Shown here one piece after another: positions 55,963 to 63,480 of a DNA stretch of 64,000 bases (positions are counted from its first letter, which is position 1; each line of letters begins with the position of its first letter). The translations under genes were made by a program, and so were the position numbers. The notes beneath the pieces were generated by a model. It did not search any database, was not told where the DNA came from, and saw nothing but the letters and a program-made list of their open reading frames with translations. This DNA comes from an uncultured Psychroserpens sp. (GTDB lineage: Bacteria > Bacteroidota > Bacteroidia > Flavobacteriales > Flavobacteriaceae), in the NCBI RefSeq assembly GCF_947492715.1, contig NZ_CANLNS010000001.1:186001-250000 (forward strand), given 5' to 3'.

Positions 55963-56664
55963 TTACTCTTTTATGAATTTAATTGGATTTCTGTTTTCAA
56001 ACTTTAAGAAGTATACTCCATTTTCTAAGTTTCGAGCGTCTATTTTGTCATTTATAGAAATAGTTCCCCTCTTAACTTCTTTACCTAAAACATCATAGAT
56101 ATTGTAATTTTCCGTTGTAGTTAATCCTCTTACTTCAATAAAGTCCGTTGTTGGATTAGGAAAAATCTTTACAGTTTTAAGTGTAAACTCATCGGTAGAT
56201 AAAGGCTCGTTAATAACTAAAGTGTCAAAACCAAAAACGACCGGAAATGGCGAAGTAACCGTAAAAGAGGTTACGCCTGTCCAATTAAGAGTTACAGCAG
56301 CGCCTCCATTAACCACATTTACATTAACACTCTCGTTGGTCCCGTCCGATGTGGTAAAAGTGTAAATTGCAACGGACGCCTGTCCCTCTAATGCTATAAT
56401 AGAGTTGATCTCTACGGCTTCACTAAAGGCAAACGTAGCCTCACTTGAATAAACAGAAAAGGCAGCAGCAATATTGCCCGATGAGCCTCCATATCCATTA
56501 GCATCTAGTACAGTTATGGTCTCATAACTTGTAGTTAAAGTTATCCCATCAATAGTCTCTGTTAAATAGTCTCCGTGGTCAGTAGCCGTTTCATATCCAA
56601 AAGTTGTTTGTGAATACGAGTTAAGGCTAAATAAAATAATTAGTAATAAGTAAGCGTTTTTCAT
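55963..56664 (-). CDS. Small T9SS type A secreted protein, triplet member 3
   Basis: 233 residues. Signal peptide (1-18, NSYSQ), a variable β domain (about 20-155, TTFGYETATDHGDYLTETID), then STDEFTLKTVKIFPNPTTDF and a type A sorting domain nearly identical to those of the two upstream genes. Its ATG overlaps the TGA of the previous gene (ATGA), which suggests translational coupling. Function unknown; surface-displayed through T9SS. Confidence 0.88.
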   Translation of the reverse strand: MKNAYLLLIILFSLNSYSQTTFGYETATDHGDYLTETIDGITLTTSYETITVLDANGYGGSSGNIAAAFSVYSSEATFAFSEAVEINSIIALEGQASVAIYTFTTSDGTNESVNVNVVNGGAAVTLNWTGVTSFTVTSPFPVVFGFDTLVINEPLSTDEFTLKTVKIFPNPTTDFIEVRGLTTTENYNIYDVLGKEVKRGTISINDKIDARNLENGVYFLKFENRNPIKFIKE

Positions 56665-57365
56665 TTTTTAATAAATTTTAGTGCGTTTGCATTTTCAAAC
56701 TTTAAGAAGTATACACCGTTTTCTAAGGTTCGAGCGTCTATTTTTTCATTTATAGAAATAGTTCCCCTCTTAACTTCTTTGCCCAAAACATCATAGATAT
56801 TGTAATTTTCCGTTGTAGTTAATCCTCTTACTTCAATAAAGTCCGTTGTTGGGTTAGGAAAGATCTTTACGGTTTTAAGTGTAAATTCATCAGTTGATAA
56901 AGAAGAGGGGCTAATAATTAAATCATCAAAACCAATAAGAGCTGTTGTATTTACTGCAGAAACCGTAAAAGAAGTTACACCTGTCCAGTTAAGGGTCACA
57001 GCAGCAGCCCCTGAGACTAAAGACGCCGTAACAGAAGAATTACTTCCTCCTGTTGGTTCAAAAAAATAATCTAAGTCTCTGTATTGTAACTCTATAGCTA
57101 AAATAGAATTAACGTCTACAGGTTCGCTAAAGGAAAATACAGCGATATCTTGAGAAGTAAAGGAGGCTGCTATAAGGCCTGTTGAGCCAAAAAGTCCTTC
57201 ACCATCCATTATAGCGATGTCAATGAAACCTGTATATAAGGTTATTCCTTCTATAGTTTCTGATAAGGCGCCTGCGTCGCTAGTAGCCGTTTCATATCCA
57301 AAAGTTGTTTGTGAATATGAGGTAAGACTAAATAAAATAATTAGTAATAAGTAAGCGTTTTTCAT
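56661..57365 (-). CDS. Small T9SS type A secreted protein, triplet member 2
   Basis: 234 residues. Same plan as its neighbours: signal peptide (1-18), a variable middle (TTFGYETATSDAGALSETIE, FEPTGGSNSSVTASLVSGAA) and the conserved sorting domain. The middle has diverged far more than the ends. ATGA overlaps join it to both the preceding and following genes. Function unknown. Confidence 0.88.
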   Translation of the reverse strand: MKNAYLLLIILFSLTSYSQTTFGYETATSDAGALSETIEGITLYTGFIDIAIMDGEGLFGSTGLIAASFTSQDIAVFSFSEPVDVNSILAIELQYRDLDYFFEPTGGSNSSVTASLVSGAAAVTLNWTGVTSFTVSAVNTTALIGFDDLIISPSSLSTDEFTLKTVKIFPNPTTDFIEVRGLTTTENYNIYDVLGKEVKRGTISINEKIDARTLENGVYFLKFENANALKFIKK

Positions 57366-58069
57366 TTTTTAATAAATTTTAGTGCGTTTGCATTTTCAAA
57401 CTTTAAGAAGTATACACCGTTTTCTAAGGTTCGAGCGTCTATTTTTTCATTTATAGAAATAGTTCCCCTCTTAACTTCTTTGCCCAAAACATCATAGATA
57501 TTGTAATTTTCCGTTGTAGTTAATCCTCTTACTTCAATAAAGTCCGTTGTTGGGTTAGGAAAGATCTTTACGGTTTTAAGTGTAAACTCATCAGTTGATA
57601 AAGTAGAGGGACTAATAATTAAATTATCAAAAGCATAATTAGCGTCAACTGAAGTAACTGTAAAAGAAGTTACACCTGTCCAATTAAGAGTTACAGGCGC
57701 ACCTCCATTAGTCACAGACGCAGTAATAGTGGGGTTGTTTCCTCCTGTTGGTGTAAAAATATAGTCTATGATGAAGTAGATACGCCCTTCTAAAGCAACA
57801 ATAGAAGTAATATCTACGGCCTCACTAAAGGTAAATGTAGCTAAAGTTTGTAAATACCCCTGACCTGCTATTGCTATGTTTTCTGTTGAACCTGCAAATC
57901 CTCCGGCATATAAGATATTTACATTCGTATAACTTGTAGTTAAAGTTATCCCATCAATAGTCTCTGTTAAATAGTCTCCGTGGTCAGTAGCCGTTTCATA
58001 TCCAAAAGTTGTTTGAGAATATGAGTTAAGGCTAAATAAAATAAGTGCTAAGAAGTAAAAAATTTTCAT
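57362..58069 (-). CDS. Small T9SS type A secreted protein, triplet member 1
   Basis: 235 residues, first gene of the overlapping triplet. Signal peptide (1-18, LNSYSQ), variable β domain (about 20-155, with VTLNWTGVTSFTVTS before the linker, conserved in all three), and type A sorting domain (KIFPNPTTDFIEVRGLTT, LENGVYFLKFEN). Likely starts the transcript; 48 bp separate it from the YHYH gene. Function unknown. Confidence 0.88.
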   Translation of the reverse strand: MKIFYFLALILFSLNSYSQTTFGYETATDHGDYLTETIDGITLTTSYTNVNILYAGGFAGSTENIAIAGQGYLQTLATFTFSEAVDITSIVALEGRIYFIIDYIFTPTGGNNPTITASVTNGGAPVTLNWTGVTSFTVTSVDANYAFDNLIISPSTLSTDEFTLKTVKIFPNPTTDFIEVRGLTTTENYNIYDVLGKEVKRGTISINEKIDARTLENGVYFLKFENANALKFIKK

Positions 58070-58117
58070 AATTAATTAGGTTTATTGTTGTTATTATTTG
58101 TTTTAAATGTTTGTTAA

Positions 58118-60097
58118 TTATTCTGTAACGCTATCATATCTAAATTCAGAAGCACCTAATATGGTTACACTAGAAAATGAATCAAATAAGGTTTCTGCAT
58201 GTATTGTTAAAGAATTTTCAGTAGGTAAACTCGTTGGAGTTTCAGATAAAGCATATATAGTAACAATATACTCATGTGTCCCAGCATCTGGAGAACATGG
58301 CGAGGTATACCCAATAGCATCACCATCTTTATTTGAACCAATATACCAATCATCACTAGTAACTTGACCTGCAGCAATAGACGTTACCGAGGCATCTATA
58401 TCCCAAAGTGCCAGATACGAGTTAGCCATTGCTAAATTACCCTCATCACTAGCATTTGGATAATGCACAATATGAATAGCAAATTTATTCGTGCCGCTTG
58501 GTGCATTACTCCATTCTAAAGGAATTGAATTGTCATCATCGCATTGATAATCACTTAATAATTCACCATTTTCAACAGCAGTGCTTGTTAGTGTAAAATC
58601 ACTTGATGAAGTACCACAACCATATGCATTTGCATGCACCTCAGCTGGATCACCACTGTAATTAAATGTTTGGGTATTAAGTGGCGCATTCGTATCTGTA
58701 GTGTGTACAAATGTAATTGTACCTTCAATTTCCCAATCATAGACAATTGTACCTTCAGTTACCGTATTATCTGTAGTTGTTTCATAAGTTAGTGTGTAAC
58801 CATCACAGTTGTCATTTACTTCAAGTCCTGTGATTTCATGATTATCTGTTCCGCCAGTTAAATTAATATCACTTAAATCGTGCTCTGTGCTAGCTAAAGC
58901 CTGAGGTTCTATCTGGGTTTGTGGCGATGTACCACCAATGGTCACAACACCTCTTAAATAAGGTGTCATATAAGGTGCTGCATCTAAACTATGATAATGA
59001 TAATAACCCTCATCATCTTCATGACCAAAATATTCATCTAAATCAGTAACGGTACTTCCATCAGTTTCAGTAGTTCCATACAACGGAAATCCATCGAATA
59101 TAAAACCAATAGGATAGTTTCCAGTTGTTGATGATAAATGCGTTGGCGGCGTATGGTAATGGTAATCATTTCCGTTTCCAGAATGTCCTCCAAAAGCATC
59201 TAATTCTCCAAGTTCATTAGAAATTTCACCACTTGCATTGTACGGGTTAAAAATTGGTATGCCGTTAGCTGCAATTCCTATAGCTCCTCGTTGAAGATCA
59301 TCCGTAATACTTACAGCTTCAGATTGGCTATCGACATAAGTAGGGTTTAAAGGAATAGACCAATGATTATTATCATCAATATAATATTGTATTGGGATAG
59401 GGACTCTCTCAATCCATGACGTAATACCTACCATCATTTGGTGGTCGGGAATGCCATTAGATTCAACTTTTAAATACCCATCAGAATCAGCGTAAGTAAC
59501 TCCAACATTACCAAAGAAAGAAAATGATGTTTCTAAAAAATCCTGAGAGTAAGCTAGAGCATCATCACTTATAATAGGGTCGTCATCTGTTGTTGAATTA
59601 GTATCGTCATCACTAGAACAAGCCCATAATAATAAAGCAAACCCAAAAACAAAGACTACTGCTGCTGTTGCAGGATTTCTTTTCTTGTAATATTTATAAA
59701 TGAATAAACCAGAAACCAATAATACCAAAATCAATATGGCTATTAGCATTACTTTATAATTACTCTTACCTTGAACAGAAAGCGTCGCTATAATAGATTC
59801 CTCTTTTGGATGATGTGGCGTATTTAATGCACTTATTTGAGAAACCTTTTGAAGGATATACACATTATCTTTTCTAGATAATTTTTCTATTGGCAACGAA
59901 ATTTTTGAACCATTTGTCGTTACAAGAATTACTTGCTCATTTTTATAAAGGTAAAAACTACCTTTGGCAATCACATTATTTTCAAAATCGTGCCATATTC
60001 TAATATGTTTTTCGCCATCATGATGGCCTTCATGCGCCAACACAGCAATCCATTGAAATAACATTGCAAATAATATTAATATTTTAACTGGTTTCAT
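58118..60097 (-). CDS. YHYH-domain / PEBP-like fusion protein with internal lipobox
   Basis: 659 residues. Signal peptide (1-21, AVLAHEGHH), a small domain with WHDFENNVIAKGSFYLYKNE (about 28-95), and a TM helix (about 118-137). A second hydrophobic stretch (about 145-161) ends in a lipobox-like LLLWACSSDDD followed by an Asp/Thr linker. Then comes a YHYH domain (about 195-400; GNDYHYH, PIGFIFDGFPLYG, EGYYHYHSLD) and a C-terminal PEBP/YbhB-like domain (about 495-650: FTLTSTAVENGELL, IPLEWSNAPSGTNKFAIHIV). YHYH domains have no firmly known activity. The N-terminal 150 residues look like a separate protein joined to a lipoprotein. Confidence 0.87.
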   Translation of the reverse strand: MKPVKILILFAMLFQWIAVLAHEGHHDGEKHIRIWHDFENNVIAKGSFYLYKNEQVILVTTNGSKISLPIEKLSRKDNVYILQKVSQISALNTPHHPKEESIIATLSVQGKSNYKVMLIAILILVLLVSGLFIYKYYKKRNPATAAVVFVFGFALLLWACSSDDDTNSTTDDDPIISDDALAYSQDFLETSFSFFGNVGVTYADSDGYLKVESNGIPDHQMMVGITSWIERVPIPIQYYIDDNNHWSIPLNPTYVDSQSEAVSITDDLQRGAIGIAANGIPIFNPYNASGEISNELGELDAFGGHSGNGNDYHYHTPPTHLSSTTGNYPIGFIFDGFPLYGTTETDGSTVTDLDEYFGHEDDEGYYHYHSLDAAPYMTPYLRGVVTIGGTSPQTQIEPQALASTEHDLSDINLTGGTDNHEITGLEVNDNCDGYTLTYETTTDNTVTEGTIVYDWEIEGTITFVHTTDTNAPLNTQTFNYSGDPAEVHANAYGCGTSSSDFTLTSTAVENGELLSDYQCDDDNSIPLEWSNAPSGTNKFAIHIVHYPNASDEGNLAMANSYLALWDIDASVTSIAAGQVTSDDWYIGSNKDGDAIGYTSPCSPDAGTHEYIVTIYALSETPTSLPTENSLTIHAETLFDSFSSVTILGASEFRYDSVTE

Positions 60098-60109
60098 AAG
60101 ATTACTATT

Positions 60110-61034
60110 TTAGTTTAAGATTAATTTCTTTTGCTGAAACGTATTGTTATTACGTATTGTCATAACATACAGTCCATGAGATAGGCTCGTAAAGTTGAGT
60201 TGGTTTTTTTCCAGAAGTTAAATGTCCTTGTTTTATAATTTGCCCTCTAGTGTTTATTAGCTCATACGTTACTGCTTCTAAAGCATCTACAGTTATTATG
60301 CCGCCATTGTTGGGTATTGGGTATATACTAAAGGCAGGTCTTTCAAATGAATTAGTACTCAAAGTATCACAATCTTCACTAAAACTAGCTACATCATCTA
60401 TGGATGTCCAATTAGTAATACTATAAGATGCATTATCTACTTGAATACAAGTTAAATTTGAGTTTCCTGTTGAACTAAAACCAACAATATTAGTGTTGTT
60501 TCCGTTTGCCAGATTTAAAACACTTAAATTATTTGACTTACAGAAAAGTTGTGTTAGAGCAGTATGCGTACTTAAATCTAAACTGGTTAAATTATTATCA
60601 TTACAGTAAAAACGTTCTAATGCAGTATTGCTACTCAGGTCTAAACTGCTTAAATTATTATTCTTGCACGAAAGATACTCTAAGGCAGTATTCGAACTTA
60701 AACCTAAACTGTTTAAATCATTAAAATCACAGTTAAGAGTTTCTAATGCAGTATTCGCACTCAAATCTAAACTGGTTAAATTATTTTGAGGACACCATAA
60801 ATACTCTAAAGCTGTAAAGTCTTCAATACCAGTTAAATCGTCAACTCCTTTATTAAGAATAGTTAAGTTTACTAGAGTATTAATATTTGCCGTTAGTACA
60901 TAATCGTCTAGAACATCATCCAGGTTTAGGTCTATTAAAACCTGTTCAAAATTATCATCGGGTACATAAGTGTTTTGTGCTTGTGCAAAAGCACATACAA
61001 ATAGTATAGACATGTAAAGTAGGCTTTTTTTCAT
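60110..61034 (-). CDS. Leucine-rich-repeat T9SS protein with frameshifted sorting domain
   Basis: The uninterrupted frame (stop at 60150) starts MKKSLLYMSI at 61034; an upstream extension to 61073 is unlikely. Signal peptide (1-19), then LRRs of the type NTALETLNCDFNDLNSLGLS and NTALERFYCNDNNLTSLDLS (about 60-175), then SIYPIPNNGGIITVDALEAV of a type A sorting domain. The frame ends abnormally (YEPISWTVCYDNT). Removing one A from a 7-A run (T's at 60204-60210 on +) restores GKNQLNFTSLSHGLYVMTIR and then NNNTFQQKKLILN to a stop at 60110. So either the gene is frameshifted or the base count is wrong. Confidence 0.8.
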
Positions 61035-61140
61035 GATATGGTTATTAGTTTGTTGCATAAACATTGAAGTCATTTTTCGGTTTTTTAAATTTTAATTGTT
61101 TGTTTTAAATTTTAAGAATAATCTTGCTATTAATCATTTT

Positions 61141-62286
61141 TTAATTAACTGTATACCTTACAACTACTAGATTATCTAATACTACATTTGTACTCCAAAT
61201 AAATTCTGCATCATTAGTAGTGTCATCAAAAACATCTGTAAAATTGGTATAAGAGGTTTTGTTGTCTACGCCAATCTCAGTATTGGTATAAGTGGTTGCC
61301 GATGGCCAACCTGAATCATCGAAGTTTTCCGTTTCCCAATCTGTATCTTGTGCCCAATGCAAACCATAGTATGTAGCACCATCATCGGTACCTGTGGTAT
61401 CACAATTATCGGTGCTTCGTGTGGTTCCACTTTCAGTAGGGCAACTTAAATCTTTTATAGGTGCAGAATAGAATGTTTGTGCTTTCCAATCGCCTCCTGT
61501 AATTGCAACTGTATTATCTGACTCATCTTTAAATACAGCAACCATCCCTCCATCTCCTGGATGGTAAGAAAACCCTTGATTATCTTCTGACCCAAGGCCT
61601 AAATTTTCTTCCCAATCCACCAGTTTCATGGCTATAGTATAAGACGTTGAGGCTCTAAAGCGAACAATGCTTGAATTAAAGTCTGTGAAAGGCACAGCAT
61701 CTTTACCCACAGCAACACCATTTACATACATTTCAAAATAATTATCAGCAAATATATACGCGGTAATTACTTCTCCACTTGCATCGATTTCAATAATATC
61801 ATTTCCATCTAAAGCACTAACTGCTTCTGTTGCCGAAGCATAAGTATTCCCATAAACATTGTACAAATCTGATGACAATGGAAATGTATCATCTGTATAG
61901 TTTACTTCTGCAGGAACCGTCCACGTGCTACCATCAGTTGCATCAATAGTTCCTAAACCTGCAACTCTAGTTCCGTTAGAAAATAAATTTGCTATTGTTG
62001 TTGTAGCTAATCCTTGTGTAACCAATGCTGTTCCAGAGTATATAGAACCTGTACCATCGTCTGTATCATCTGTATCTGTACTATTTGATACATAACCTGT
62101 TGGTTGGTCACAGTCTTCTAGACTTATATCAGGATTTCCCAAACCATCGCCATCTGCATCTTGATACCAAGTAGAGGTTGTACAAGGGCTATCACCTTCA
62201 TCTGAGCAGGCTATAATAAAAGCAAGAAAAGCAGTTGAAGCAATTGAAATAATCAATAAAAAGGTAAATTTTAGGTGATTTTTCAT
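61141..62286 (-). CDS. Surface lipoprotein with Ca-binding-like motif, neighbour of the YHYH gene
   Basis: 381 residues. Lipoprotein signal (1-26, FIIACSDEGD), an acidic segment with YQDADGDGLGNPDISLEDCD as in thrombospondin type 3-like calcium-binding repeats, and a β-rich body (about 90-381) with FEMYVNGVAVGKDAVPFTDF, a galactose-binding-like fold element, and CPTESGTTRSTDNCDTTGTD. No enzymatic motif. It begins the same-strand group that continues with the LRR and YHYH genes. Confidence 0.8.
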   Translation of the reverse strand: MKNHLKFTFLLIISIASTAFLAFIIACSDEGDSPCTTSTWYQDADGDGLGNPDISLEDCDQPTGYVSNSTDTDDTDDGTGSIYSGTALVTQGLATTTIANLFSNGTRVAGLGTIDATDGSTWTVPAEVNYTDDTFPLSSDLYNVYGNTYASATEAVSALDGNDIIEIDASGEVITAYIFADNYFEMYVNGVAVGKDAVPFTDFNSSIVRFRASTSYTIAMKLVDWEENLGLGSEDNQGFSYHPGDGGMVAVFKDESDNTVAITGGDWKAQTFYSAPIKDLSCPTESGTTRSTDNCDTTGTDDGATYYGLHWAQDTDWETENFDDSGWPSATTYTNTEIGVDNKTSYTNFTDVFDDTTNDAEFIWSTNVVLDNLVVVRYTVN

Positions 62287-62309
62287 AATTATAGTATGTG
62301 TTTCTTAAT

Positions 62310-62610
62310 TATTTATGTTTAGATGCGCTTTGATTGAATAATATATCGGATACACCAACACCATCGTGTTGCAATACTGTCGATTGTGTATCTACAACTA
62401 TACTATTATCGTCTTTATCACGAAGCTCTACAAATACCCAGTCTGTAATAACATCTGTGCCTACAACCGTAAACACAGATGCATCAGCGACTAACCCATC
62501 ACCTATGGTAACATAGAGGGATTACATTTCGTAAATCATCGCGCAATAAGCTTTTTATCCCTGTATTGGGGTTTAAGTTTGCGCCTTCTAATTAGACTCT
62601 TGGACTTACA
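62310..62610 (-). pseudogene. Decayed T9SS surface-protein gene, relic of repeat family A
   Basis: Minus strand, frame-shifted pieces read LEGANLNPNTGIKSLLRDDL, then RNVIPL, then YVTIGDGLVADASVFTVVGT, DVITDWVFVELRDKDDNSIV and VDTQSTVLQHDG, and end at a stop after SASKHK. There is no start or signal peptide. The module is the same as that decayed at 32380-32905 (RDDLR ... LVADASAFTN ... DW). Confidence 0.65.
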
Positions 62611-62710
62611 AGCACTATCTCTTTCTCAAGGTTGTTTTAGGCTATACGGCCTTCATAAATTGTTTTTTTTACAAAAAAAGATGAAAACTAAAGGAAAATG
62701 CTGTTTTTAA

Positions 62711-62750
62711 GGGTGTCAAAAAGGTTTCTTGGAGGTATCAAAAGGGTTGC
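62711..62750 (-). promoter_or_regulatory. AACCCTTTTGCTACCC element, copy g (degenerate pair)
   Basis: Minus: gcaacccttttgatacctcc followed by aagaaacctttttgacaccc. Two diverged cores in tandem, about 100 bp upstream of the family A relic. Confidence 0.4.
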
Positions 62751-62999
62751 TTTGAGTGTCAAAGAGACAAATGATTAATTTGGATAGTAAATTTAAAAAT
62801 CATCACTATCCTAGAGTTATTATACTTGAATCTGAACAAAGAGCTTTAAAACAGTATAGAAGCTGTACATATCATAAGAAAAAGGCAAATTTCCTAAAAA
62901 GTTTCAATTTGAGAATCAAAGCGTTCGAACCGCTGATGTCAACCCTATACTTTTAAAAGTTGCTAATATTAATAAAGGATTGAAAGAAAATAAAAAAAG

Positions 63000-63052
63000 G
63001 GACAAATCAACTTTTTTTGATTTGTCTCATGAAGTACTGAAGACGGGACTTG
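63000..63052 (-). pseudogene. tRNA-Leu 3'-end remnant plus terminator
   Basis: The 19 bp 63034-63052 (gtactgaagacgggacttg) repeat exactly the 3' end of the tRNA-Leu gene (63199-63217). After this the homology stops. Downstream on minus comes a perfect hairpin gacaaatcaa / ttgatttgtc (63001-63010, 63017-63026). Confidence 0.6.
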
Positions 63053-63158
63053 CCGTTGGCGAGTCCCATATCAACATGTTGAAAAAAACCGATTCAAATT
63101 CTTGAATACCTTTTTTGTTTTGAAAATGTCTTTGAAAATTGAATTTTCGAACATTTTC

Positions 63159-63202
63159 AAAACAAAAAAGCCGAAACTTTCGTTTCGGCTTTTCATCTGT
63201 AC
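63159..63202 (-). terminator. Terminator of the tRNA-Gly/tRNA-Leu transcript
   Basis: Hairpin aaaaaagccgaaa / tttcggctttt immediately after tRNA-Leu on the minus strand; the same 44 bp occur at 29886-29929. Confidence 0.8.
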
Positions 63203-63283
63203 TGAAGACGGGACTTGAACCCGTACGTCCTAATGGACATTGGATTTTAAGTCCAACGTGTCTACCAATTCCACCACTTCAGC
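63200..63283 (-). tRNA. tRNA-Leu (anticodon UAA)
   Basis: 84 nt on minus. Acceptor GCTGAAG pairs with CTTCAGT plus discriminator A; class II extra arm; anticodon stem TTGGA / TCCAA with loop CTTAAAA giving anticodon TAA; T-arm GGGTTCAAGTCCC. CCA is not encoded. Confidence 0.95.
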
Positions 63284-63305
63284 TTGGTATATTTTTAAGA
63301 TGTAG

Positions 63306-63377
63306 AGCGAAAGACGGGATTTGAACCCGCGACCCTCACCTTGGCAAGGTGATGCTCTACCCCTGAGCTACTTTCGC
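63306..63377 (-). tRNA. tRNA-Gly (anticodon GCC)
   Basis: 72 nt on minus. Acceptor GCGAAAG / CTTTCGC, D-arm with AGCTCAGGGGTAGAGC, anticodon stem with loop TTGCCAA giving GCC, T-arm GCGGGTTCAAATCCCG. It lies 22 bp upstream of tRNA-Leu in the same transcript. Confidence 0.95.
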
Positions 63378-63480
63378 ATTATAGCAATTATTTAAATGAA
63401 CGTTTTGTTGTAATTGCGAGCGCAAATTTAAGACTTTTCTTAGAAATGCAAAGCCTTTTAATAAAAAAAATACACTTTTT

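Larger units (their letters stand above)
62287..62995. other. Intergenic region with gene relic and element
   Basis: Contains the 62310-62610 relic and element copy g (62711-62750). A 66-codon plus-strand frame at 62756-62956 has no protein-like features. Nothing else recognised. Confidence 0.5.

Noticed and set aside
62756-62956. 66-codon plus-strand frame
   Set aside because: No family features, no neighbour context; lies next to element copy g in a gene-poor stretch.
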